Shown: positions 10,801 to 22,315, numbered from the stretch's first letter. The stretch is 64,000 bases of DNA from Azolla caroliniana (GCA_043228905.1 JBHGNT010000013.1:10602001-10666000), one strand, 5' to 3'. Numbers and translations: made by a program. The notes: generated by a model from the sequence alone, not told the origin.

Positions 10801-13800
10801 TAATATGTTATTATGCTTGTCATAGAGTTTCAAAAGTAATTCTAGTAGTTCATTCCACGTAAATTTACGGGTTATGGGCAAAATTCACAGTTCAAGGAAT
10901 GTTACATAACAAATTAATAATCTACATTTCAGATGACAAAAAGCATTATCTGATTTTTGTTTAACATTGGTTTGAGCTTGACCATGCAGATTTACTATTT
11001 CTTGGTCTTAATTTTAATCAACATTAAGTATGGTTCGATGGTGTAGCCTCACAATTTAAGGTGGCATGATACTTCTGTTTTATTGCAAGGTAAATTGATT
11101 ATTGTACGTTAAGTACATGATAGTTCTAAGTCTATTCAACTAATACTTCATAAGCCTTCAACTATTACTTTAGTTTCCTATGCTTTCTAATCTTTAATGA
11201 AAACTTAGAACTAATTGTATTCAAACTTGTCTACATTACTAATATTTGTTTAGTCTCCTACATTTAATGTTGTTCAATAAAAACTTTTTACTTTTCTTCC
11301 AATGTGCATTAGTACTAATAATGTTTTTACCCATGTTTAGTATTTTTAAATAATAACTTAGTATTGTCCTCCAATGTGCATCAATGCTAATTATGTATTT
11401 ACCGATATTTAGTACTTTTAAATAACAATGTAGTATTGTCCTCCCATGTGCATCAATACTAATTGTATATTTACCTATATTTAGTATTTTTATATAACAA
11501 CTTAGTATTGTTGTTCTATATGCACCATCACTAATTGTCTATTCACCTATACTTAGTATTTTGAATAATAACTTAGTATTGCTATCAAATGTGCATCAGT
11601 ACTAATTATGTGTTTACCCATGTTTAGTATTTTTAAATGACAACTGAGTATTGTCCTCCCATATACATGTCAATACTAATTTTCTACTCACTTATGTTTA
11701 ATATCTATAAATAATAACTTAGTACTGTCCTCCCACGTGCATTGGTACTAATTGTGTATCTACTTAAGTTTAATATTTTTAAATAAAAACTTAATATTGT
11801 CCTCCCATGTGTGTCAGTACTAATTTTTTACTCACGTATGTTTAGTATCTAAAAATAATAACTTAGTACTATCCTCCCATGCACATCAGTACTAATTGTG
11901 TATTTACCTAAGTTTAGTATTTTTAAAAACTTAGTACTATCCTCCCATGTGCATCAGTACTAATTGCATATTTATGCAAATGTAGTATTTTTAAATAAAA
12001 ACTTAGTACTATCCTCCCATGTGTGTCAGTACTAATTTTTTCTACTCACTTATGTTTAGTATTTTTAAATAACAACTTAGTACTATCCTCCCATGTGAAT
12101 CAGTATTAATTGTCTATTCACGTGTTTAGTATAGATATAAATAAAAACTTACTAGTGTCCTTCCATGTGAATCACTACTAATTGTCTATTCACATATATT
12201 TAGTATCTACAGGTAATGACTTAGTATTGTCCTCCCATGTGCATCGATACTAATTTACAACATAGTACTATCCTTAATTTACAACTTAGTATTGTCCTCC
12301 CACGTGCACAAGTACTGATTATGTTTTAAGCCATGTAAAATATTCTTAATTTACAACATAGTACTATCCTCCAATGTCTATCAGTACTAATTCTATTTTA
12401 AGCCATATAAAGTATTCATAATTTACAACCTAGTAGTGTCCTCTCACATGAATCAATACTAATTATGTTTTAAGCCATGTAAAGTATTCTTAATTTACAA
12501 CTTAGTATTGTCCTCCCACATGCACAAGTACTGATTATGTCTTAAGCCATGTAAAATATTCTTAATTTACAACATAGTACTGTCCTCCCACATCTATCAG
12601 TACTAATTCTATTTTAAGCCATGTTAAGTATTCTTAATTTACAACTTAGTACTTTCTTCTCACATGAATCAATACTAATTATGTTTTAAGCATTGTAAAG
12701 TATTCTTAATTTACAACTTCATACTGTCCTCCCACGTGCACAAGTACTAATTATGTTTTAAGCCATGTAAAATATTCTTAATTTAGAACATAATACTATC
12801 CTCCCACGTTTATTAGTACTAATTCTATTTGAAGCCATGTTAAGTATTCTTAATTTACAACTTAGTACTTTCCTCTCACATGAATCAATACTAATTATGT
12901 TTTAAGCCATCTACAATATTCTTAATTTACAACTTACTAATGTCCTCCCATGTGCACTAGTACTGATTATGGTTTAAGCCATGTAAAGTATTCTTAATTT
13001 ACAACTTAGTACTATCCTCCCACAATCAACACTAATTCTATTTTAAGACATGTTAAGTATTCTTAGATTACAACTTAGTAATGTCCTCCCACGTGAATAA
13101 ATATTAATTAAGTTTTAACCCATGTTAAGTATTGTTTGACTACCTATGATGTACTAACTTAGTACTGTTACTAATGTTTGTTGGCTATCTGTGATGCAAA
13201 ACGCCCAGGTACTTCTCATTGACCAACATTAGGATGCAATGGAACTACTTCAGGTCTGGACATGGAAAGGGAGAGCATGATGGGGTGGAGGTTGTGATCA
13301 AGCATGCTCTTATAAGCAAGGAGGTGGATAATAAAGGTGCTAAGTTACAAAATGCACATGATGTTGTGGAGTGGCTGACATGGAAGATGTGAAATGATGG
13401 TAAGAATAGATTGTTTATTGAGATTCGTGCTAATGAGTTGGATAGAAGTAAATCATATGGTTGTAAAACCATGAAAAGGACATGTAAGATCCATTGTTCT
13501 TTAGGGTTTTGTCGCAAGGACACAACACAATTGTTATTTCATAGTTTATCATGCTTTTGTTCCATGTGTATTATAGGTGAATCTTGGGATGAATGCATCA
13601 ATCTATTAGTCATGGAGCCATGGAAGTTGCAGAAGCTTGAGATTCAACAACAAGATGATATTCAAAAAAACAAACATTCATACAATATTGTATACTACAA
13701 CCAATCTACACTTTTATTGGAGATCATTTTGCAGTGCTGAAATCTCCTCAAAGTGAAGATTTTGAATGAAGACTATGACATTGTGGTGTGCAAGCAAGGG

Positions 13801-14085
13801 AGAACAATATTGAAAGAAATGACGAGGGATGGTTGGGGCAACATGTCCAACGTTGGCAAGTCTATCATCTGTGGCAACTATTATGCAAAGTTGTCACAAT
13901 GCAAGAACTCATATGCATTATTGTAAGATGCACCCACTACCATAACCTATGATGATGCCATTATCGCAATCAAGTTCACTATGACTCAGGCAAAGCACAA
14001 AATTAAGGGATACAAAACTATCTACAAGGTCCCTCAAGATGTACATGAACACATATTGGGGGAGGTCTCCCTCTTTAATGCTTAG
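10801..14085 (+). pseudogene. decayed transposase-like gene, GHGKG family, copy 1
   Basis: Two exons read in one continuous phase across a 2.1-kb intron. Exon A (about 10801-11089) contains LIIYISDDKKHYLIFV, then VWFDGVASQFK and FCFIAR; the donor is AG|GTAAAT at 11090. The acceptor CCCAG at 13208 opens exon B, whose first residues complete R and continue YFSLTN...WNYF, then GHGKGEHDG, LQNAHDVVEWL, a Cys-rich LSCFCSMC block and a C-terminal ICGNYYAKL...IAIKFTM segment ending at TAG 14083-14085. I count at least four in-frame stops in exon A and three in exon B, so it is dead. I remember proteins with a DG-x3-QFK or QYK motif followed by GHGKG or SHGKG from animal and plant mobile-element surroundings. 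A DDE/RNase-H-like transposase is inference. A related minus-strand copy lies at 44024-45110. Confidence 0.65.
11275..13145. repeat. 72-bp tandem array filling the copy-1 intron, about 26 units
   Basis: The GTAYTGTCCTCC core recurs at 11361, 11433, 11504, 11576, 11648 and onward with a period of 71-72 bp. Each unit pairs it with AGTACTAATT. Two subfamilies follow each other: units with TTTAGTATTTTTAAATAA up to about 12240, then units with TTTTAAGCCATGTAAARTATTC up to about 13140. The array makes up nearly 90 percent of the intron 11090-13208. Confidence 0.9.
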
Positions 14086-14189
14086 AATTTTAACTGTTAG
14101 TACATTGTAGAAACCTTATAGAATGGCAATTGATCTTCAATGTCAGATCTTCATATGTAACTTCACAAGTTATCCTAATTAGGGATGAC

Positions 14190-14740
14190 AAATTCATCAA
14201 TATATATCCCCTTTGGTTTTCCTAAAGTTTTTGGCTCTCTTATAGTGTTAATTGTTTCTAGTAATGTATATATCCTCTTTGGTTTGCTTAAAGTGATTGG
14301 TGCTTATATAGCATTAAATTTTTTTAGTAATATATTATCCTCTTTGGTTTGCATAAAGTGTTTGGTGCTCTTATAGTGTTAACTATTTCTAGTAATGTAT
14401 TATCCTCTTTGGTTTTCATAAAGTATTTGGTGCTCTTGTAGTGTTAACTGTTTCTAGTAATGTATATATCCTCTTTGGTGTTCGTTAATTGTTTGGTGCT
14501 CTTATAGTGGTAAATGTTTCTAGTAATGTAATATCCTCTTTGGTTTTCATAAAGTGCTCTTATAATGTTAACTGTTTCTAGTACAATATATATCCTCTTT
14601 GATTTTCATAAATTATTTGGTGCTCTTATAGTGTTAGCTGTTTCTACTAATGTTGATATCCTCTTTGGTTTTTATAAAGTGTTTGGTGTTCTTATAGTGT
14701 TAACTGTTTCTACTCATGTATATATCCTCTTTTGTTCACT
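14190..14740. repeat. 65-bp tandem array, about 9 units
   Basis: Units read TATCCTCTTTGGTTTTCATA, then AAGTGTTTGGTGCTCTTATAG, then TGTTAACTGTTTCTAGTAATG. The TATCCTCTTT core starts at 14271, 14336, 14401, 14467 and so on. The array lies just behind the stop of the transposase-like pseudogene. Confidence 0.9.
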
Positions 14741-14930
14741 ATAACAATTATTATGCAAAGTTGCAATGGTCCTCCCACATGTATGCTTTAGTAAAAGATG
14801 CACCCACCGCCATAATCTATGTTGAGGCCATTATCGCAATAAAGTTCACTATGACTCAAAAAAGCACAAGGGTAAGGGAAGTAAACTGTCTACAAGGTCC
14901 CTCAAGAGGTACATGATGTCATAGACATCT
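14741..14930 (+). pseudogene. duplicated C-terminal segment of the GHGKG gene
   Basis: It repeats the end of copy 1: NYYAKLQ, DAPTAIIYVEAIIAIKFTM, then a frameshifted remnant whose DNA still matches TCTACAAGGTCCCTCAAGA. The same segment occurs at 13881-14045, so the 65-bp array is bracketed by two direct copies of one coding stretch. Confidence 0.75.
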
Positions 14931-15152
14931 TTGGAGTGTAATGGACTCAACATTCATCTTCTCATAAGATATCAAATTCATACTTAGAGAGTGAACAAAA
15001 GCAATGTCAATCATATCAATTCGGCACACAATAAGTATAAAAAAGATATATCATTTCAATATGACAATAACAAGTACAGACCATGACCCATAAAATCTTT
15101 GGCACTAGTATTTTTTGGTACTTATAATGCATCGAGAACTGATAATCTCCTT

Positions 15153-15600
15153 CTACATACTATTGAGTGGCACTTCATCATCGGAGGCCAATAGGACAAC
15201 ATTAAATGGTTCCCCTCCTCGGACCGGTGGCACCCCCCTTGAGTTTCCTACTTCGTGGCTGGTAGTTGTGTTTTAATCTGACTCATCATCGATGGTGTTT
15301 TCCACATCTTTCTTAGTACCCATGTGCTCCTCCTCGTGGACAATGCTAGAAACCTCATTCTTTTTATAGTCATTCTCCTCTTCTAAATTGAATGTGGCGT
15401 TTTCTTCACAATCCTCATGTCTGGTTATGGTGTTGTCAGAGTCATCTTTTGTTCAAGGCATAGTCACGATCATAGAGTCTTCATCTCTTCACCATATAGT
15501 GTCTGAATCATCTTCTTGTATTTGTTCATCTCTTAGTTCTTGTCCAACTAAATTTGAATGCACCCAACAATACCAATGTCAATACCAATCTCAATTAACA
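15153..15600 (-). pseudogene. acidic protein remnant, convergent to the GHGKG gene
   Basis: On the minus strand one frame stays coding-like with only a few stops: VHSNLVGQELRDEQIQEDD, then an acidic stretch with EENATFNLEEENDYKKNEV, then after a TAA the tail GVPPVRGGEPFNVVLLASDD to a TAG at 15153-15155. I recognise no domain. Its 3' end faces that of the transposase-like gene, which suggests the second gene of one element; this is inference. The opposite plus-strand frame (15388-15642) is Ser-rich and looks like a shadow. Confidence 0.45.
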
Positions 15601-15639
15601 TACAAGGTAAAGGTTCACACTCCTGCCCACCTATGTATA

Positions 15640-16560
15640 TAATAGATCCTCTACTTCTGTAGACTATGCTAGTACTAGCCAACCTAAGTATATAATAGAT
15701 TCTAGTACTAAACCTACAATACAACTAATTGTAGAATGAAGTGTGTACTATGTTAGTACTAGCTCACCGAAATATAGGATGAATTCTAGTACTACACCAA
15801 CTATACACCTAAAGGTCTCCTGAAGTGTGTACTGTGCTAGTACTAGCCCACCTAAATATAGAATGGATACTAGTACTAAACAAACTGTACAACTAATTGC
15901 AGAATGAAGTGTGTACTATGTTAGTACTAGCTCACCTAAATATAGGATGGATTCTAGTACTACACCAACTGTACACCTAAAGGTCTCCTAAATTTGTACT
16001 ATGCTTGTCCTTGCCCACCTAAATATAGAATGGATTCTAGTACTAAACCAATTGTACAACTAATTGTAGAATGAAGTGTGTACTATGTTAGTACTAGTTC
16101 ACTTATATATAGGATGGATTCTAGTACTACACCAACTCTACATGTAGAGGTCTCATGAAGTGTATACTATGCAAGTACTAGCCCACCTACACATAGAATG
16201 GATTCTAGTACTAAATCAATTGTACAACTAATTCCAGAATGAAGTGTGTACTATGTTAGTACTAGCTCACTTAAATATAGGATGGATTCTAGTACTACAC
16301 CAACTGTACACCTAAAGGTCTTTTGCAGTATGTGATATGCTAGTACTAGCCCATCTAAATATAGACTAGATTCTAGTAATAAACTAACTGTACAACTAAT
16401 TACTGAATGAAGTGCATACTATGTTAGTACTAGCCAACCTAAATATAAGATGGATTTTAGTACTCCACCAATTGTACGCCTAAAGGTGTCCTGAAGTGTG
16501 TACTATGCTAGTACTAGCCCACCAAAATATAGAATGGGATTCAGTTAGAGAAGCATGTTT
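15640..16560. repeat. 84-bp tandem array with 168-bp two-unit period, about 11 monomers
   Basis: The AGTACTAG core starts at 15671, 15755, 15839 and 15923, exactly 84 bp apart. Two monomer types alternate: one ends ACAACTAATTG.AGAATGAAG, the other ACACCTAAAGGTCTCCTGAAG. Each has a GTGTGTACTATG lead and TAGTACTAGC core. The motif AGTACTA is shared with the 72-bp array. Confidence 0.9.
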
Positions 16561-17019
16561 AGTACTACAACAACTATACACCAACATGTAAAATTAGTTA
16601 CGATGAATGCACAAGAACTAAAGGACATAAATATCGATGCAACATATAGTATATGGAGCAAAACCAGTACTAAACCATGAATTTTCTATTTTCTGGTATG
16701 AATTGTGACCTAAACCAATACTTAAGCAACTATAAAATGGAGTCAGAAAGTACAGAAAAACATAATAGCAGTATCACATACCAGAGGAGTGAAATTTGAA
16801 ACCCATAGCTAAGTACTATTCAGCTCCAACAGTAATTTTACAGTCCATACATGTAATTACTTTCTCAAAGTGGTACTTAGCACATAGCGTATGATATGTG
16901 TGCAAACACAGTGTAATCACAACATCCATAGCCTCGAGCTTGAATCCAAGGCCACAGATACACACATGCACTTGGAGACACAAACTACAATATAATAGCT
17001 AAAGGAGAAAAATATAAAC
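16561..17019. other. spacer, no gene seen
   Basis: AT-rich DNA with scattered AGTACTA-like motifs, between the 84-bp array and coding-like remnants of the minus strand. Confidence 0.5.
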
Positions 17020-17330
17020 CGTAGAAGGTAAAAGCAGAGATATCCTCACATGCATCCTCAGACTTCAAGACAATGTTTGTACTTGAGGATTCTCTATAAT
17101 GTGATGATTGGAGACGAGTAAAGACTTCATAGTCAACTTGAATGTCACTTGAACGTCATATGCAAAAACACATGCGCTTCACCCTTTCTTTGGTGTGTGT
17201 CTATTTACTTTGTTTGACGGGGGGTCCACGTTCTTTCCTTTGTGGGTGTCATCACTTCATCTTTGACTAGTGCTTTCTTTGTGGGTGTCTTCTTTTTCAA
17301 TTTTCTAGCTATCACTTTTCTTCTAAAAAA
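17020..17330 (-). pseudogene. two exon-like coding remnants, minus strand
   Basis: 17205-17330 reads a basic segment with KKKTPTKKALVKDE and TPTKERTWTPRQTK, preceded on the minus strand by a TTTTTTAG acceptor-like tract. 17020-17155 reads an open segment with VDYEVFTRLQSSHYRESSS and LKSEDACEDISAF. Codon texture and acidic/basic bias suggest exons of the same minus-strand gene as 15153-15600, with the 84-bp array in an intron. No domain is recognised and splice joins are not proven. Confidence 0.35.
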
Positions 17331-17449
17331 GCTTCCACAACATAGTATTAACTCCCTTACATAGCTATAAACTAGTACTTCACACATCAATATACATAGC
17401 AGAATACCATTCCTAGATCACGCAACAGATTACCACACTATAAATATGT

Positions 17450-18480
17450 CTGGACAATAATACTAAATCAACAAGAACAAGAAGAATAACAACAAGAAAA
17501 CAACTTTTCAACATAGCAGTACTAAGTCAAGCATCCCCCTTTCCAAGAAGAAGAAGAAGAAGCAAAGCAGATTCTAACATATACATGTACAAAATTCAAG
17601 CATATCTCGACCCTCAAATGAACACTACACAGAAACAATAACATCACCACCAACAACAAGAACATGACATAATAGTCTGGTCCAAAAATAACAAAATCAT
17701 ATACTTGTCATCACATAATTACTAAAACTCTACTCACAAATGAACACTCAGAAAAAAAAGAACAACAATTGCATCAACATCAACAAAAACAACAAGAACA
17801 TGACATAGTAGTCAGATCAAGAACAACGCACTTCTTGGACATGCCATCACAATAGTACTAAATGAGGCACCCTTTTCCAAGCCTCAACAAGTGCAAGATT
17901 CATATCTCAGCTCTTGGATGAACACTGGAGAAAACAAGAACAACAACAAGAAGAACAAGAGCAAGAACATCACCAAACATACTCAACAAGAACATGTTGA
18001 GGAACATAACATATACATAGGACCATATCATCATAGCAGCCCTTTCCATATGTGAACATGTATAAGACTCAACCATATACATGTTACCAGACTCTGAAAT
18101 GAACACATTTCAAAAACAAGATGAAAAACATACTCAACAAGAACATGTTGAGGAAGATAACAAATAAATAACATCATATCATCATAACGCCCCTTTACCA
18201 TATATGAACATGTACAAGACTCAAGCATATTTTTGTACAAGGCTCTTAAATGAACACATTTGAAAAACAAGACAAATGAAGAGCAGGAACAACAACAAAC
18301 ATGCTCAACAAGAACATGTTGAGGAAGATAATATACAAATAACATCACATAATCATAACACCCTTACCATAATGAACATGTACAAGACTCAAGCATATTT
18401 CTATACAAGACTCTCAAATGAGCACATTTGAAAAACCAGACATAAAAAGAACATTTACAAACAAAATCAACAAGAATATA
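17450..18480. repeat. degenerate tandem array, period about 150-170 bp
   Basis: The phrase AACAAGAACATGTTGAGGA starts near 17990, 18141 and 18312. Around it recur AACATGTACAAGACTCAAGCATAT, CTCTCAAATGARCACATTTGAAAA and AACAACAAGAACA. Earlier, more diverged units extend left to about 17450. Minus-strand frames of 17900-18348 are repeat translations. Confidence 0.7.
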
Positions 18481-18589
18481 CCTCTTCTCGAATAGTTGAA
18501 GAGACTTCTTAATGAATATGTGGTAGAGTCACAAGTTATTTGCCGACAAATTGTTGTAGATCATGCAACAAAACCTACAATAGGAGGAG

Positions 18590-19094
18590 ACCTAGATGTT
18601 GTGTCGTTTGAAGAGGTCGTTGCATGTTTGTTGTAGAGGGGTCACCGCAAGGACATTGAGAAGAGATGGTATGAACACAACGAGCAGAGGGGAAAGAGTG
18701 ACCAATGAATGTCTGATACACCATAGAGCGGTCACAATAATAACAAAGAGCAAAGAATGCATGCTCATTGCAGATAGGTCACAACAACAACAAAGCAAAG
18801 AATTCTTGTTCGCTCTGGATGATGTGACACAACAAGCACCAATGAGCAGACATGGTGGGGACATAGCGAGCAAAGGAGACAGAGTGAGAATAGAGTGCCT
18901 TGAGGTTGCAAGAGGGTCAAAGAAAACACAGAACGTGGTTGCCTCGAGGTGCAGACGGTCTGAAGCGTCGCCACAACTTGAACACCTATGAATGCAGGAG
19001 AAGCAAAGAGAGATCTGAGAGAGAGGGAGATCTGAGAAAGAGAGATAAATAGATAGATAGATTATATTATCGTCTTCACGTGAGACCAAAAAGA
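18590..19094. other. diverged repeat-like sequence, no gene supported
   Basis: Loose repeats such as GAGCARAGGRGAMAGAGTGA occur about 190 bp apart, with a GA-rich end. A 131-codon plus-strand frame and a 165-codon minus-strand frame overlap here, but neither shows a domain. Confidence 0.4.
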
Positions 19095-19101
19095 TTACAT
19101 T

Positions 19102-19793
19102 TCACATGATACATGTGAAAGTGAGTAGTGACTCTCGATGTTCAAGAACTTTACCAATGAATGTTGCAATCGAGAGTGCACATTGTGGTTTTGAGAGGAA
19201 TTCATGCAAGGATTGGGCTCGGTCGAAGAGATGTGGAAAGCATGGTCGAATATGATCCAAGTTAGAGCATTGTATCAAAGTGTGATACTCAGACTCGCGA
19301 ACTTGTTTAAGGCAAAGTGTGCATAGTCGACCACTCTCATCACTTGTGCCCCAACGCCCTATCTCACATCGCAATGCATGTGAGCTAAGTCGCATGGAAG
19401 CAATGGTTCGAATGGCAGATAAGGTAATGGGCTCTAACATTTATCGATGTGTATGATTTCCCCGTTCCGCAAGAAAATGGTTTTTTAGTTAGGTGCAACA
19501 TGTGTAGTATAATGTGTGAAGTGTGAGTCTCCACATTTGTCCCATCTCATGATACATTGGCGTTGCAAAAAGGCCTTATTTATAGAGGAATCTAATGATG
19601 CATCATGAAGCAAGTGTCTCGCATCCCATCTACCAAACCATTTTTCTATATCTTGCATCCAACCGGAACACAAAATTTTGCTTTTATGCATCTTTTGGAC
19701 CTTTCTGCTTGCTTCCCATGCAATTCTAGGAAGTTGATGTGAGTGACATTTTTTAACCTTAGGCATGTATTGAACAACCCTTTCCATGGCCAT
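19102..19793 (-). pseudogene. LINE C-terminal zinc-binding region
   Basis: Frames at 19793-19485 and 19440-19102 continue the element. The second shows SSHALRCEIGRWG then CTLCLKQ...ESEYHTLIQCS, the C-x2-C...H...C pattern of the RT-associated zinc-binding domain. A frameshift separates the two. Confidence 0.75.
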
Positions 19794-19847
19794 GATCTCA
19801 ATGGGAAGCGATCACGTCTCAAGGAGGAGGAGGCTGCAGGGTGTTTG

Positions 19848-20660
19848 TTACTTAACTTCGAGAAACTTTGTAAGAAAATGTTTTTGGACATTTTCAAACT
19901 CTTTCCACATAGATTTAGGGATGTTACCGCCCCATACTTCCAACCCATTGAGAAGAACAGGTGTCACCAAAGTGTCGGAAAGATATTTCTTGAGGACCCA
20001 ACACTTAATATCTCCAAGATTGCATGTGTTCTCAACTGCATTGTATGTTCGCTTACCCGCCTCTAAGCGGTGTTTAGCACATTCATTCCATCTATGATTT
20101 GAAGAAACTTCAAGGCCAACATATTTGAAGCTTTCCACACATTCAAGTGGCTCATTGTTGTACATAATGCATGGTTTATCTTGTTTTTTGCTCTTCACAA
20201 GCATAATCTTTGTTTTAGAGCTATTGACACTTAATTTAGTATGCATGCAATTTTTTTCCAATGCCTTCATAAGCTTTCCAAAAAGCACTACATCATTTGC
20301 ATATAGCAAAAGCATAATCACAACATTCCCAATGGCAACTTCTTCAACACATTCTTCCTTTGCAAACTTGGTAACCATTTCTTCCAATTCATCAATGCAT
20401 AGACCAAACAGTGTTGGTGAGAGTGGGCATCCTTGCTTAACACCAATAGTGCTTTTGAAAAAATCGAAAAGTTTATTTGTCATGCGCACACAACATATAA
20501 CCTTCTCATAAATTCGGGAAATTGCAAGCATATATTCACTTGGCACCTCAAGTTCTTCCATTCGCCTCCAAAGATGCTCACGAGGTACCATATCAAAAGC
20601 GTTATTGAAGTCTAGAAAACAACAATATAAACCTTTACCTCTAAGACGAATTTCCTCCAT
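19848..20660 (-). pseudogene. LINE reverse transcriptase domain with YAND in place of YADD
   Basis: The 270-codon open frame shows RT blocks in order: FLDFNNAFDMVPRE (fingers/palm Asp), GVKQGCPLSPTLF, then LLLYANDVVLF, TKLSVNSSKTKIM and FKYVGLEVS. The catalytic pair Asp-Asp is changed to Asn-Asp at 20297-20292, which should abolish polymerisation. Upstream remnants at 21185-20900 read VDLTLHDLSMHRKN and KKLASRKVSDLQ, the normal pre-palm region. Confidence 0.85.
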
Positions 20661-21185
20661 TAATACTCGAAGGGTGACAAGGTGATCAATGATGCTATGG
20701 TGTTTTCGAAAGCCAGCTTGTCCAAAAGCTCTCTTACCATTTTTTTCAGCCTATATACTTATCTTTGATTCCATTATACATCCAAACAGTTTTGCCATTA
20801 ATGAGCCAACCATGATAGTTCGATAATTGTTTACATTATTTAAATCTCCACCTTTATGTAAAGGTTTGATCCAATTTGTAGTCCAATCGTACGGCATACC
20901 ATGTTGCAATGCATCATTAAACATATCGTTTATCCATACATGTGCGTCCTTTTCCGTCCTTTTCCGTCCATTTGAGCATTTCAGCCTTTATACATTGAAG
21001 ATCGCTTACTTTTCGAGAGGCCAATTTCTTAAGTCCTATGCATATATCTTCAATTGTAAAGAAGGGCGACATATGTGAAAGAGAACCATAACACATCATC
21101 TTTCCGGCAAGAGATAACTCATATAAATTCTTACGATGCATAGACAAGTCATGAAGAGTTAAGTCAACATAACTCTCAACACGTT

Positions 21186-22315
21186 ATTGTGAAGATCCGT
21201 CACTACGTGCGGATTGTGAGGCGGAACCACCGGGGTTTTGGACCGAAAGGACTCGAAGTTTGCACAAGCTTTAGCGAGAAAGGAATTAAGATAGATTGAT
21301 AGAGAGAGAGAGAGATTGAGATAAGATAAAACGCTTGACTTTAGATTGAGAGAGAGGTTAAGATTGAACTCTTGATTTTAGATTTGAAGAACAAGATTAA
21401 TACATCATTTGGATAGCGAATTTTCTTCTTAATATTAATTTTGATATAAAGTACAAAGCTCTTGATAAAAATTTTACATTAATCCTTTCATCTTTTTCCT
21501 CCCCTCTTTTATAGATGCCCTCATGCATTTGAGGGTACAAGACATGGATAAAATGCATGTTTGCCATTTGGCGCTCATGTATTACATGTGGTGCATGATA
21601 ACCATGTCACTAATTTTAGCTCTCATGTATGAGAATTTACATGTAAAGTTACAATGATAAAAATATAATTCCAAGAAATGTGTTGTCTTAGTGGGAAGCC
21701 TATTGACTCTCAACTTGGAGGTGCAAGGTTCAAATCCTTACTTTCCCTCCTTATGTATATGTATAAATATTTATTTATTTATTTATCCATCTAGCCGCCG
21801 GTTGCCGGTTACCATTCGGTCGCCGGATGTCGGTTGCTGGATGTCGGTTACCGTCCGGTCGCCAGATCCCGGTTCCAACGCCGGACGCCTGTTACGTTGT
21901 CGGTCCGGTTTTGGTTGGCGAAAACCTTTGCAAGTAGTCAGGCCATACCCATTCATCCAATGCTTAGTTCAAGTCACCTTGAACTCTCTATGCTCCACAC
22001 ATAGACACAAAGATAATAGCTTTTGCTCTACGTTATATATGGTGAGATCCTTATTTCCTGTCTATGTGGGATATCTCACAATTTTATTTTTCTCTTTGTC
22101 TTTGCAAACTTCCTACCCACATAAGTTGACACTTAGATGTTCGTTTCTTATGTAATAAAGTGCATCCGAAATCTCTTCAAGACCTCCATCTTTTTGTACT
22201 AAGATATTAAACTTACTTAAAATTAGTATCTTCACTATTATTGTTTTATATGAATCACACTCGATTTCGTACGTTTTATGTGATTTTCACACCATTGCCG
22301 AAAATCTTCACGACA
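21186..22315 (-). repeat. solo LTR inside the LINE, TSD ACGTT
   Basis: ACGTT stands at 21181-21185 and 22316-22320. The 1130-bp insert starts ATTGTGAAGATCC (an eroded TGTCGTGAAGATCC) and ends GAAAATCTTCACGACA. It matches the 3' LTR at 58633-59576, including a tRNA-like segment (21688-21750) and a CCGGTCGCCGG-rich block. Orientation follows that element, i.e. minus. No internal region remains, so it arose by LTR-LTR recombination. Confidence 0.9.

Noticed and set aside
11275-13145. CRISPR-like array
   Set aside because: Repeats are contiguous 72-bp units without unique spacers, in a eukaryotic context.
18596-19089. 131-codon plus-strand and 165-codon minus-strand frames
   Set aside because: They overlap each other, show no domain, and follow loose repeats; mutual shadows at best.
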